64,000 nucleotides of DNA from Tianweitania populi (GCF_014652875.1 NZ_BMZQ01000001.1:1178001-1242000); one strand, 5' to 3'; positions 18,972 through 29,337 are shown, counted from the first letter of the stretch. Notes: generated by a model from the sequence alone, not told the origin. Translations and numbers: made by a program.

Positions 18972-19841
18972 ATGGCGAACGTCGCATTCATCGGGCTCGG
19001 CGTGATGGGCTACCCCATGGCCGGCCACCTCAAGACCAAGGGCGGCCACGACGTCACCGTTTACAACCGCACCGCCGCAAAGGCTGAAAAATGGGCCGAG
19101 GAGTTCGGCGGCAAGCACGCTGCCACGCCGGCCGAAGCCGCTAGAGATCAGGATTTCGTGTTCTGCTGCGTCGGCAATGACGACGACCTGCGCTCCGTCA
19201 CCACTGGATCGGACGGCGCCTTCGCGACCATGAAGAAGGACGCGATCTTCATCGACAACACCACGGCTTCCGCCGAAGTCGCGCGCGAACTCGACGCAGC
19301 CGCAAAAGAGGCCGGCTTCCACTTCCTCGACGCACCCGTCTCAGGCGGCCAGGCCGGCGCGGAAAACGGCCAGCTGACGGTGATGGTCGGCGGCGATGAA
19401 GCGGCGTTCGAGCGCGCCAAGCCCGTCATCGACGCATACGCCAAGATGGTCGGCCTGATGGGACCGGCCGGCAGCGGCCAGCTCACCAAGATGATCAACC
19501 AGATCTGCATTGCCGGCGTTGTTCAGGGCCTCGCCGAAGGCATCCACTTCGGCAAGAAGGCCGGGCTCGACATTCACAAGGTGGTCGAAGTCATCTCCAA
19601 GGGTGCCGCCGGCTCCTGGCAGATGGAAAACCGCCACAAGACCATGAATGACGGCAAATACGACTTCGGCTTTGCGGTCGACTGGATGCGCAAGGATCTC
19701 GGCATCGTACTCGAAGAATCCGACCGCAACGGCGCCAAGCTGCCGCTTACAGCCCTGGTCGATCAGTTCTACAAGGACGTGCAGGCGCTCGGCGGCCAAC
19801 GCTGGGACACGTCGTCGCTTCTGGCGCGGCTCGAAAAGTAA
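18972..19841 (+). CDS. NAD(P)-dependent 3-hydroxyacid dehydrogenase (HIBADH-like)
   Basis: A 289-residue beta-hydroxyacid dehydrogenase. The Rossmann motif is FIGLGVMGYPMAGHL near the N-terminus; the substrate loop DAPVSGGQAGAENGQLTVMVGG and the catalytic-lysine segment GQLTKMINQICIAG follow. The C-terminal KDLGIVLEESDRNGAKLPLTALV is usual. It differs from the mmsB product at 61602-62498, so it probably acts on another 3-hydroxyacid (tartronate semialdehyde, 3-hydroxybutyrate-like or unknown). The 27-base spacing from the permease suggests one operon, linking uptake and oxidation. Confidence 0.88.
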   Translation: MANVAFIGLGVMGYPMAGHLKTKGGHDVTVYNRTAAKAEKWAEEFGGKHAATPAEAARDQDFVFCCVGNDDDLRSVTTGSDGAFATMKKDAIFIDNTTASAEVARELDAAAKEAGFHFLDAPVSGGQAGAENGQLTVMVGGDEAAFERAKPVIDAYAKMVGLMGPAGSGQLTKMINQICIAGVVQGLAEGIHFGKKAGLDIHKVVEVISKGAAGSWQMENRHKTMNDGKYDFGFAVDWMRKDLGIVLEESDRNGAKLPLTALVDQFYKDVQALGGQRWDTSSLLARLEK

Positions 19842-19871
19842 GCCGCACCAACCGTTATAAACCGCTAAGCG

Positions 19872-20876
19872 CTATTGACCGGCAGCGCCGAGCTTTTCCA
19901 ATAGTGTCGTATGGAAACGCTGCGGATCCTCGATCTGCGGCGAGTGTCCGAGATCATCGAACTCCACCAGCTCGGCATCGGGGATTGCCTCGGCAGTAGC
20001 CTTGCCGAGCTTGGTGTAATCGCCGAGCTTGGCGGCAATGTCGTCCGGCGCGCGGTTGGCGCCCGGTGCCGTCTTGTCCTGCGTGCCGATCATCAGCAAC
20101 GTGGGCACTTTCAGCTTGTTGAACTCGTGCACCACCGGCTGCGTGAACACCATGTCCGAGGTCAGCGCCTGGTTCCAGGCCACCAGCTCGCCGCCCTCGC
20201 CGGCATACATCCCCGCGCTCATCTCGACCCAGCGATCATACTGCGGCTTCCAGCCGGCCGTGTAGTAGAATTTCTCCTGATAGGCCTTGATGCTGTCGAA
20301 GCTCGTCTTCTTCTCGCCCGCGAGTGCCTCGTCGATCGGCTGATACGGCACGCCCTCGGCCTTCCAGTCTTCCAGTCCGATCGGATTCACCAGCACGAGA
20401 CGGTCGACGGCTTCCGGATACATCAACGAAAAGCGCGTCGCGAGCATTCCACCCATGGAGTGCCCGATGACGGTGGCCTTTTTGATCCCACGCGCGTCAA
20501 GCAGCGCCTTGGTGTTCGCAGCCAGAGCATGGAAGGAATATTGATAATGCTCTGGCTTCGTGGATTTGCAGAAGCCGACCTGATCCGGCGCAATGACGCG
20601 ATAGCCCGCACCGGTCAGCTTGGTGATCGTCTCTTCCCAGGTCGCCGCGCAGAAGTTCTTGCCATGCAGGAGCACGACGGTTTGCCCGTTCGGCTCGCCG
20701 GCCGCAACATCCATGAACGTCATGGAAAGCGGCTGTTTCTGGGCCGAAAAGTCATAGCTCTCCGTCTTGAAGGGGTACTCGAACCCTTCCAGACGAGCGC
20801 CGTAGCGGGCATCCTGCGCCGACGCAGCCGTGAGGGTCAGCCCAAGCCCTGCGGCGGCGATAACAAGCGTCTTCAT
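19872..20876 (-). CDS. Exported alpha/beta hydrolase
   Basis: A 334-residue serine hydrolase. The signal peptide is MKTLVIAAAGLGLTLTAASA, with cleavage just before QDAR. The core has HGKNFCAATWEE near the oxyanion region, the nucleophile elbow GHSMGGML, the acid in IGTQDKTAPG, and a His in FDDLGHSPQIE. The ATG at 20876 has GGAG five bases upstream and gives a sound signal peptide; the frame runs 15 codons further up without support. Substrate unknown; the fold covers many esterases and C-C hydrolases. It is convergent with the dehydrogenase gene. Confidence 0.87.
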   Translation of the reverse strand: MKTLVIAAAGLGLTLTAASAQDARYGARLEGFEYPFKTESYDFSAQKQPLSMTFMDVAAGEPNGQTVVLLHGKNFCAATWEETITKLTGAGYRVIAPDQVGFCKSTKPEHYQYSFHALAANTKALLDARGIKKATVIGHSMGGMLATRFSLMYPEAVDRLVLVNPIGLEDWKAEGVPYQPIDEALAGEKKTSFDSIKAYQEKFYYTAGWKPQYDRWVEMSAGMYAGEGGELVAWNQALTSDMVFTQPVVHEFNKLKVPTLLMIGTQDKTAPGANRAPDDIAAKLGDYTKLGKATAEAIPDAELVEFDDLGHSPQIEDPQRFHTTLLEKLGAAGQ

Positions 20877-20975
20877 GCGAACTCCGTGTTGTTGAACGGG
20901 AACGCAGTTAGGCAGACACAAGCAGATAGGAAGGCAACCTCACCACGCCGTGACCAAAGGTGACCGCGAACCAGC

Positions 20976-21467
20976 TCAAGCGCCGCTGGAGGCGGGCTCC
21001 TTGTCCAGCACCATGTAATCCAGCGGCAGCTCGGTCGTGTACTTGATCTGCTCCATCGCGAAAGACGACGACACGTCCCGGATCTCGATCTTCGCGATCA
21101 GCCGCTTGTAGAAGGCATCATAGGCCGCGATGTCAGGCACCACGACACGGATGAGATAATCGACGTCGCCGCTCATCCGGTAGAACTCGATGACCTCCGG
21201 AAAGTCCTGCACGACCTCGGAAAAGCGCTTCAGCCATTCGTGGCTGTGCGAGCCTGTGCGGATCGAAACGAACACCGTGACGCGGGCATTGATCTTCACC
21301 GGATCGAGGATCGCGACGCGGCGCTGGATGACACCCTCTTCCTCCAGCTTCTGGATTCGACGCCAGCAGGGCGTCGTCGACAACCCGACTTTCTTGGCGA
21401 CATCGGCAACAGCAAGCGTCGAGTCTTCCTGCAACAGACGAAGAATTTTGCGGTCGAGCCGGTCCAT
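20976..21467 (-). CDS. Lrp/AsnC family transcriptional regulator
   Basis: A 163-residue regulator. The N-terminal winged helix-turn-helix reads MDRLDRKILRLLQEDSTLAV with the recognition helix in VGLSTTPCWRRIQKLEEEGVI; the C-terminal RAM ligand-binding domain includes VIEFYRMSGDVDYLIRVVVPD. It is 100 bases upstream of, and in the same direction as, the exported hydrolase gene, which it may control; Lrp-type regulators usually sense amino acids. It is a different gene from the putR-like one at 41332-41781. Confidence 0.9.
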   Translation of the reverse strand: MDRLDRKILRLLQEDSTLAVADVAKKVGLSTTPCWRRIQKLEEEGVIQRRVAILDPVKINARVTVFVSIRTGSHSHEWLKRFSEVVQDFPEVIEFYRMSGDVDYLIRVVVPDIAAYDAFYKRLIAKIEIRDVSSSFAMEQIKYTTELPLDYMVLDKEPASSGA

Positions 21468-21542
21468 GAGGGGTCTCCGTAGAATTATTTACCCCAATAT
21501 GCCGAAATATCTCACGCTCGCAACAACTAAATTCCTACTAGC

Positions 21543-22166
21543 TTAGTAGGCAATCAAGTTTTCCACTTCGGCTTGAAGCTCCGGCAGAAGCTCGATCTCG
21601 AACCAAGGATTTTTCTTCAGCCAACTGCTGTTGCGCCAGGAGGGATGCGGCAGCGGAAGCACGCGTGGACCACTGCTCGCATGCAGGATGGCGCGCCAGT
21701 TCCGCACCATCTCGGTCATCGAAGTCCCCCGTCCGAGATGATACTGATGCGCATGAATGCCGATCACCAGGATCAGCTGGATAGCAGGCATGAGGTCAAG
21801 CGCAGGCTTGCGCCAGATCGGCGCACATTCCCGTCGCGGCGGTAGGTCACCCTTCTGCGCATCATGACCGGGAAAGCAGAAGCCCATCGGCAGGATCGCG
21901 AAGTTGCGGGGATCATAGAACGTGGCTTCATCGACCCCGAGCCATTGCCGCAGTCTCACGCCCGACGGGTCCATAAACGGCACGCCGGACAGATGCGCAC
22001 GGATTCCCGGCGCCTGACTGGCGATCAGGATTTTCGCTTCAGCCGACGCCACGAAAATGGGTCGCGGCTCATGCGGCAGGGGCTTGCCGAGAGGCGCGTC
22101 GCGGCACACGCGGCACACCTTCATGGTAGCAATCAGTTGTCCCAGTTCGGAAGGTGTTTCGATCAA
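21543..22166 (-). CDS. Uracil-DNA glycosylase family protein
   Basis: A 207-residue protein of the UDG superfamily. It has an N-terminal CRVCRDAPLGKPLPHEPRP segment with a Cys pair, KILIASQAPGIRAHLSGVPFMDPSG (motif A-like with GxPFxDxSG), LPMGFCFPG, and motif B-like LPLPHPSWRNSSW. Its layout resembles uncharacterised families that may act as esterases or deaminated-base glycosylases rather than family 1 Ung. The ATG overlaps the GST stop by four bases, so the two are translationally coupled. A specific glycosylase activity is not shown by sequence alone. Confidence 0.85.
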   Translation of the reverse strand: MIETPSELGQLIATMKVCRVCRDAPLGKPLPHEPRPIFVASAEAKILIASQAPGIRAHLSGVPFMDPSGVRLRQWLGVDEATFYDPRNFAILPMGFCFPGHDAQKGDLPPRRECAPIWRKPALDLMPAIQLILVIGIHAHQYHLGRGTSMTEMVRNWRAILHASSGPRVLPLPHPSWRNSSWLKKNPWFEIELLPELQAEVENLIAY

Positions 22167-22774
22167 GCTTGCGCGCTGGGCCTTGCTGAAACCGCTTCAT
22201 GCCAACGCAGCAGGTTGGCGCAGTCCGGCGGCACCGCGATCTTGGCCGGCTTCATGAAGTCCACCGCCACCAGCGCCGTAATGTCCGCAATCGAATAGCT
22301 GTCGCCGGCAATGAAGTCGCGTTGCGCCAGCTCGGCATCCAGGAAGCGACAGAACTCGAGCGCCTTGGGCTTGTTGATCTCACCCCATTCGGGCAGTTGC
22401 GGCACTTCCCAGTCTTTCATCGCAGGATGGGTGTGGCGGAAGACAGCCTGCACAGCGCTCAGCAAGTTCAGCTCGATACGGCGCTGCCACATCTCCACAA
22501 CCGCACGGCCCACCGCGCCAGTGCCGAACAAAGCAGGCTCCGGGTAAAGCTCCTCGAAATACCGGCAGATAGCCACAGACTCGGTGATGACGGTCCCATC
22601 GTCGAGCTCCAGCACGGGCAAACGCTGCAGCGGGTTGCGCGCCGTCACCTCAGGCGACTTGTGTCCCATCGCGCTCATGTCCACCTCTTCCAGCGGAACC
22701 TCGACCCCTTTTTCCGCCAGAAAGATACGCACGCGTCGGGGATTGGGCGCACGGCCGCCATCAAACAGTTTCAT
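22163..22774 (-). CDS. Glutathione S-transferase
   Basis: A 203-residue soluble GST. The N-terminal thioredoxin-fold domain begins MKLFDGGRAPNPRRVRIFLA and has the glutathione-binding NPLQRLPVLELDDGTVITES (cis-Pro and Glu/Ser). The alpha-helical C-terminal domain has the N-capping box in SYSIADITALVAVDF. Together with gor and maiA it shows a glutathione-rich physiology. It is the first gene of a coupled pair with the UDG-family protein, and is divergent from the histidine kinase gene. Confidence 0.92.
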   Translation of the reverse strand: MKLFDGGRAPNPRRVRIFLAEKGVEVPLEEVDMSAMGHKSPEVTARNPLQRLPVLELDDGTVITESVAICRYFEELYPEPALFGTGAVGRAVVEMWQRRIELNLLSAVQAVFRHTHPAMKDWEVPQLPEWGEINKPKALEFCRFLDAELAQRDFIAGDSYSIADITALVAVDFMKPAKIAVPPDCANLLRWHEAVSARPSAQA

Positions 22775-22903
22775 GCTTTTCCTCCTGCATCACACCCGGC
22801 GCTCTCTCGGTGCGCGAGCAAGTCCTCCCGCCGGAAGGGGTTCTTAATCATTCGCGCTTAGTCTGCCATTAAGGATAGTTGTTAGTGTTTGGTTGCGGGT
22901 TCA

Positions 22904-24424
<1,521 letters not shown>

Positions 24425-24562
24425 AAGCACAAACAGCCAACCTGCGCCGCTTTCTCGCGGCCACCAGCCCAGCCATCCCACAACCTGCCATTCCGCCTAG
24501 CCGCACTCTCGTGGGTTGCACTGCCATGCGGAATGGCACGCGCGAGACGTCACGGTGCCCTC

Positions 24563-25408
24563 ATGCCCCTCTTCCGCCCCCTCCTGTCGCTGGCAGCCGC
24601 CGCAATGAGCATCCTGCTTGTTTCCCCCTCGATCGCCTCCGAACCGGTCGCGATCGACATCACCAGCCACGATCGCACCTACCGCATCTGGGAATTGGCT
24701 ATCGGTGAAGAGCCGGTTGATGGATATCCCCTAGTGGTACTTCTCGATGGCAACCAGATGCTGCCGATCGCAGCCAGGATCGCGGCGGAAGACGGCCGCC
24801 CGCGCCTGCTTGTCGCCATCGGCTATCCCGAAGATGACCGCGAAACGATCGTGAAGCGCCGCTATTTCGACCTCACGCCGCTAACACCGTCAGAACTGCT
24901 GCCAGAGTCGCGATCCGGCGGACTGGTGCAAGCCGGCGGTCAGGATGATTTCACCGCCATGCTGAAGGGCACAATTCTGCCCGGCGTGCTGGAGCGGCAT
25001 CGCATCGACAAGGCGGACACGACGCTGTTCGGCCACTCACTGAGCGGCATGGCGGCTCTGCGCATGCTGTTCGACCACACTTGGCCCTTCGCCACCTATG
25101 TCGCGGCCGATCCGTCAATCTGGTGGAAGAACAGCGCCATCCTCAGCGAACTCGACGCCTTCGAGGCCGCGCCACGAACGGAAGCCGAGCGCCTGACGAT
25201 CATCACTTCGGGCGTGCGCCCTGAGCGCAAGGACGTATCGACGCAAGCCAACGCCCGCATGCGCGCTTTGCGCGGCGGCCCGAACGGCAAGGATGTCGCC
25301 GAACGCATGGCCAAGATCGAGGGCCTGAGCGTCGACCTTCACCCCATGCCAAACGAGAGCCACGGCTCGATGGTCGAACCGTCGCTACGGCTTCTTCTTA
25401 CGCGGTAG
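24563..25408 (+). CDS. Exported alpha/beta hydrolase of the enterochelin-esterase-like type
   Basis: A 281-residue protein with a signal peptide (MPLFRPLLSLAAAAMSILLV, cleavage after SIAS). Core motifs: PLVVLLDGNQML, the IGYP strand, the nucleophile elbow FGHSLSGMAALRML, and a His in NESHGSMVEP. The order and YVAADPSIWW segment match IroE/BesA-type hydrolases that cleave tri-lactone siderophores, but the family also contains general esterases. An alternative ATG ten codons upstream exists at 24533. A link to iron is plausible, given rirA in the region, but is inference. Confidence 0.8.
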   Translation: MPLFRPLLSLAAAAMSILLVSPSIASEPVAIDITSHDRTYRIWELAIGEEPVDGYPLVVLLDGNQMLPIAARIAAEDGRPRLLVAIGYPEDDRETIVKRRYFDLTPLTPSELLPESRSGGLVQAGGQDDFTAMLKGTILPGVLERHRIDKADTTLFGHSLSGMAALRMLFDHTWPFATYVAADPSIWWKNSAILSELDAFEAAPRTEAERLTIITSGVRPERKDVSTQANARMRALRGGPNGKDVAERMAKIEGLSVDLHPMPNESHGSMVEPSLRLLLTR

Positions 25409-26381
25409 GTAAAGCCCGCACACCGCCAAACACCTGTGCGGCCGATTGCACCAGGATGGCGGCGAGCGACGCCGCGACACCCGGCTGGCTGGCGCCAAGG
25501 TCGAGCAGCGGCGCGCCGCTCAACAGACCGGCCAAGCGATCCGCTGCCGGTTGGCCGATGCTGGACGCGACGCGGCAATGCGCGACGGCATCCGCATTTA
25601 CCGCCTGCAGCAAGGCTGCGGCAGCCAGTGCAGGATAGCCATCGAGCAGAACCGGAATGCGCTCGGTGCGCGCAGCGATGATGCCCCCCGCCATCGCCGC
25701 GATCTCGCGCCCGCCAACCCGCCGCAGCACCTCGAACGGGTCGCGAAGGTTGCCCGCTCCATGAAACGCCAGCGCCGCGTCGATGACCTGCGCCTGACGC
25801 GCAGCAATCTCACCTTCGGCCACGATCCAGTCGTCAGCCTTGCCGCCTTGCAGAGCGGTCACCACGGCAGCCGCCGCCAACTCACCACCCACGCCGAAGC
25901 TGCTCAGCGCTACCAGATCGAAGCCGCCCGCCACGGCTTCCATGCCGAAGGCCATCGTCGCCGCACAGCCGCGCTCGTCGAACGCAGCACTGGCGGTAAA
26001 ATCCTCTGTCGGCACGTCCAGCGCGAGGTCGAACACCTTCAAGCCCAGATCGTTCGCACCGCAAACCTGGCTGACGGCAGCACCGCCGGCAGCGCAATGT
26101 TCCACCATGGCTGCCGTATCTGCGATCGCCTCGGCACCAAGTCCCTGCGCCGCAATCCCGTGATTACCCGCAAACAGCGCGATCAACGGTCGGTTCACCA
26201 CCGGCGGCCGGCTGGTCCAGGTCGTCAGCCATTCCGCGATCTCGCCGAGCCGCCCAAGCCCCGCACCCGCCGCGCCCAGCTGCGTGATCCGCTCGCGCAC
26301 CCGGTTGGCCGCGAAGGCATTGGCTTCGGGCATGTCGCGCAGCAAAGCACGGAAGTCGTCGAAAGGAAGGGCACTGGTCAT
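25398..26381 (-). CDS. CobT-like protein (nicotinate-nucleotide:DMB phosphoribosyltransferase family) lacking catalytic motifs
   Basis: A 327-residue relative of CobT, which attaches ribose phosphate to dimethylbenzimidazole. The framework is clear: LPFDDFRALL, FAGNHGI, the AAGGAAVSQVCGANDLGLKVFDLAL stretch, CAATMAFGMEAVAGG, and DPFEVLRRVGGREIAAMAGG. The functional motifs are not: the expected GEMGIGNTT is SSFGVGGEL (161-169), KPAGSLGR is GAAGAGLGR, and the catalytic LGEGTGAAL reads ASQPGVAASL (297-306), so both glutamates implicated in catalysis are gone. The frame is intact and codon use normal. It overlaps the preceding esterase gene tail to tail by 11 bases. Probably not a working CobT. 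Confidence 0.8.
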   Translation of the reverse strand: MTSALPFDDFRALLRDMPEANAFAANRVRERITQLGAAGAGLGRLGEIAEWLTTWTSRPPVVNRPLIALFAGNHGIAAQGLGAEAIADTAAMVEHCAAGGAAVSQVCGANDLGLKVFDLALDVPTEDFTASAAFDERGCAATMAFGMEAVAGGFDLVALSSFGVGGELAAAAVVTALQGGKADDWIVAEGEIAARQAQVIDAALAFHGAGNLRDPFEVLRRVGGREIAAMAGGIIAARTERIPVLLDGYPALAAAALLQAVNADAVAHCRVASSIGQPAADRLAGLLSGAPLLDLGASQPGVAASLAAILVQSAAQVFGGVRALPTA

Positions 26382-26492
26382 GATATGGCGTCTCCTGACC
26401 GCGATCGCACGGTCGTGAGGCCGCGATAAACCTTCCCGGCTTGCATTGGCAAGGTGTTCGTCCCATGTGGGTCAGGCAAACTCGGCCCGCGC

Positions 26493-26723
26493 ATGACCCC
26501 TATCGAATCGCCCTGCATTCTCGTCTGCTCGATCGACATGAAGACCGGCTATTGTTTCGGCTGCGGCCGCACGCGCGACGAGATTTCCGACTGGCTCACC
26601 ATGACGCCCGAGCAGCGCCGCGCCGTCATGGCCACATTGCCGGCACGCCTCGAAACCGTCGAGCGCAAACCGCGCCGCGAAACCCGCCGTACCCGTATGG
26701 CGCGCGAACGGGGCTTGAGCTGA
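26493..26723 (+). CDS. DUF1289 small cysteine protein
   Basis: A 76-residue protein of the DUF1289 family. The conserved pattern PCILVCSIDMKTGYCFGCGR with following TRDEISDW is present, giving four cysteines (two of them CFGC) that suggest a small zinc site. The C-terminal 20 residues are strongly basic. A GTG 13 codons upstream is open, but the ATG at 26493 gives the family start. Its stop is two bases before the aspartic protease start, so the pair is probably co-translated. Function unknown. Confidence 0.85.
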   Translation: MTPIESPCILVCSIDMKTGYCFGCGRTRDEISDWLTMTPEQRRAVMATLPARLETVERKPRRETRRTRMARERGLS

Positions 26724-26725
26724 GC

Positions 26726-27439
26726 ATGCGCCGCCCACCGCAGCTTCTCTGGATTGTCCTTGCCGTTCTGGCCGCCGGCTTGCTCCTGCTCGTGTTCAAC
26801 CACGATGCGGGCAGAACCTTCGGCCTCGAAAACGATCAGTTCGCCAACATCCTGACCGCCGGCCTTCTCGTCACCGTCATCTCCGCCGGCATCGTCGCCT
26901 CGCGCCCTTCCTTTGGCGAAGTCACCCGCAACATCGCGGCCTGGCTCTTCATCCTGCTCGCGCTGACGACAGGCTACACCTACCGCTACGAGCTGCAGGA
27001 TATCGCAAGCCGCGTCACTGCCGGCTTGGTTCCGGGCAGTCCGCTGTCCGTCACCGACAGCGAAGGCAATGTCACCGTGACCGTGGAGAAAACCGGCAGC
27101 GGCCACTTTGAGGCCCGCGCGGCGATCAACGGCAAGCCCGTCCAGGTCATGGTCGACACCGGCGCCAGCATGACCGTGCTCACGGTGGAAGATGCCCGCT
27201 CGATCGGCCTCGATGTGGAGGCGCTAAACTTCACCGTCCCGGTATCCACCGCCAACGGCGTCACGGTTGCTGCCCGCGCTCGCGCCCAGACCATCGCCAT
27301 CGGCAACATCGAACGCGGGCCTCTGCCGATCCTCGTCGCTCAACCCGGCGCCTTGAGCCAAAGCCTGCTCGGCATGAACTTCATGGGCACCCTGTCGGGC
27401 TATGATGTGCGTGGCGACCGCATGGTGCTGCGCGACTAA
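26726..27439 (+). CDS. Membrane-anchored retropepsin-like aspartic protease (TIGR02281 type)
   Basis: A 237-residue protein. Three hydrophobic segments occupy about residues 7-25, 35-60 and 68-87, then a periplasmic or cytosolic soluble domain begins. The clan AA protease signature VMVDTGASMTVLT, with catalytic Asp, is in the middle, followed by the second half-site GPLPILVAQPG and LLGMNFMGTLSGYDV, matching single-domain pepsin-like proteins that act as dimers. It follows the DUF1289 gene after two bases. Its last four bases overlap the end of the reconstructed TSUP gene on the other strand. Confidence 0.87.
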   Translation: MRRPPQLLWIVLAVLAAGLLLLVFNHDAGRTFGLENDQFANILTAGLLVTVISAGIVASRPSFGEVTRNIAAWLFILLALTTGYTYRYELQDIASRVTAGLVPGSPLSVTDSEGNVTVTVEKTGSGHFEARAAINGKPVQVMVDTGASMTVLTVEDARSIGLDVEALNFTVPVSTANGVTVAARARAQTIAIGNIERGPLPILVAQPGALSQSLLGMNFMGTLSGYDVRGDRMVLRD

Positions 27440-28255
27440 ATTAGGCTGACGAAGAAGCGAACCGAGACGGCCAGCGCGAACAAGCCGAAGGCGATCTCCA
27501 GATGCCGCTTTTTTTAGCGCATGCGCGATCCGCACGCCATAGGGCGTCACGACCAGCGCAATCGGAATGATCAGCGCACAGGCGATCCAGTTGACGAAGC
27601 CGGTCGATCCCAGCGGCAGGTTCGGATCACCCCAGCCCGCCCAGATATAACCGATCGTGCCGGGTATCGCGATCAACACGCCGACGCCTGACGACGTCGC
27701 AACCGCCTGATGCATGGAGCGGCCATAGAGCGTCATGAAGGTGTTGTTCATGATGCCGCCGCCAATCCCCATCAGCGTCGATAAAAAGCCGATCACGACC
27801 CCGACCAGCGCGCGAACAGGCCCCGTCGGGATCTTGCGGCCGAGGCGCCAGCTGTCGCGATTGAACAAAAGCTTGAAGCCGACAGCCACCATGATCAACG
27901 TGAAGATCACGCGCAGGCCTTCAGACGAAATATACGCCGCCGTCAGCGAGGCCAGCAACACGCCGACCGGCACTGGTATCAGGAAGCTCCTCAACAGCGC
28001 CTTGTCCACCGCGCGACGTTTCAAATGCCCCTGATAGGATCGTAGCGACGTGGGGATGATGATCGCAAGCGACGTGCCGACCGCCACATGCATGCGCACA
28101 TTTTCATCGACATCGAGCATGGCCAGCACCTGGTAGAACACCGGCACCAGAACCGCCCCGCCGCCGATGCCGAACACGCCGGCCAGCAAGCCGGACACGA
28201 CGCCGCCAAGCGCGATGGCACCTGCGAAAACCACCAATTGTTCGATGGAAACCAT
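27436..28255 (-). CDS. TSUP (TauE/SafE) family permease with a 3' frameshift
   Basis: Eight-helix inner-membrane carrier, a family that moves sulfite, sulfoacetate or other anions. Hallmarks: GVVSGLLAGVFGIGGGAVLVP in the first repeat and GFLSTLMGIGGGIMNN in the second. The main frame departs after residue VRIAHALKK at a run of seven A (27509-27515 on the plus strand as T). Removing one A restores a normal ending HLEIAFGLFALAVSVRFF and stop at 27436, for 272 residues. Without correction the frame continues to 27224, antisense to the protease gene. A second TSUP gene is at 59292-60077. Confidence 0.8.
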
Positions 28256-28320
28256 GATCCGCCAGCTCCGCCCCTGCGAAGCGCTAGAGCCGAACGTCAG
28301 CGATGTAAACCGCGCCGGCC

Positions 28321-29337
28321 CTAGGCAGCGACGGAAGCCAGCGCCGCAGACCGGTCGACCTCACCGAGCGCGCGCCAAAGAACCTCCGACCGCGCGTCCG
28401 GCTTGGTCGCATCGCTCGACAGGATCTGCCGATAGCGCCGGGCACCGGGCAAACCATGGAACAGCCCAACCATGTGCCGCGCGACGTGAGACAACCGTCC
28501 GCCCGAGTCGATATGCCGGTCGGCATAGTCCGCCATGGCCGCGAAGATGGCATCGTAATCGGCAACTTCAGCCTGCGCGCCATAAAAGCGGCTGTCGACC
28601 TGAGCCAGCAGGCCGGGTGTCTGGTACGCCGCACGTCCAAGCATCACGCCATCGGTGCTCGCAAGCAGCAGCTCGGCCTCATCAAGCGAGTGAATGCCGC
28701 CATTGATACCGATGAAGCGTTCAGGCAGTCGCGCCTTCAAGCGCCGTACGCGGTCATAATCCAGCGGCGGAATTTCCCGGTTCTCCTTAGGCGAAAGCCC
28801 CTGAAGCCACGCCTTGCGCGCATGCACCCAGAGCCCATCCGCGCCCACGCCAAACACGCGATCGGCAATCGCATCCAGAGCCGGCTCGGGATCCTGATCA
28901 TCCACTCCGATCCGGCACTTTACCGTCACCGGAATGTCCACGGCCTCGCGCATCGCTTCCACGCAGGCGGCAACGACATCCGGTGTCTTCATCAGGCAGG
29001 CGCCGAAGGTGCCGGATTGCACGCGGTCGGACGGACAGCCGACATTGAGATTGATCTCGTCATAGCCGAACCCCGCCCCGATCCTTGCGGCTTCCGCGAG
29101 CTTCAGCGGGTCCGATCCGCCAAGCTGGAGGCTAAGCGGATGCTCGACCTGATCGAATCGCAGCAAACGCTGCCGATCCCCATGAATCGCCGCATCCGCC
29201 ACCACCATCTCGGTATAAAGCAGCGCATGCGTGCTCAGCTGCCGATGGAAAAAGCGACAGTGCCGATCAGTCCAGTCGATCATCGGCGCCACCGCAAAGC
29301 GCGGCGCATAGTTTTGGGCAGGCTTGGCTTCGTTCAT
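28321..29337 (-). CDS. dusA: tRNA-dihydrouridine synthase A
   Basis: FMN enzyme that reduces uridines in the D loop of tRNA. The 338 residues open with FAVAPMIDWTDRHCRFFHRQ, the DusA form of the FMN loop; NLNVGCPSDRVQSGTFGACL holds the catalytic Cys, and VTVKCRIGVDD and GLSPKENREIPPL follow. The C-terminal helical domain is complete. The ATG at 29337 fits the family start. The gene stands alone, 65 bases after the TSUP permease start, divergent from the Rrf2 regulator. Confidence 0.93.
   Translation of the reverse strand: MNEAKPAQNYAPRFAVAPMIDWTDRHCRFFHRQLSTHALLYTEMVVADAAIHGDRQRLLRFDQVEHPLSLQLGGSDPLKLAEAARIGAGFGYDEINLNVGCPSDRVQSGTFGACLMKTPDVVAACVEAMREAVDIPVTVKCRIGVDDQDPEPALDAIADRVFGVGADGLWVHARKAWLQGLSPKENREIPPLDYDRVRRLKARLPERFIGINGGIHSLDEAELLLASTDGVMLGRAAYQTPGLLAQVDSRFYGAQAEVADYDAIFAAMADYADRHIDSGGRLSHVARHMVGLFHGLPGARRYRQILSSDATKPDARSEVLWRALGEVDRSAALASVAA

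Noticed and set aside
24425-24562. Leaderless small gene between the histidine kinase and the esterase
   Set aside because: Only the tail of a shadow frame of the kinase gene crosses this gap; no ribosome site.
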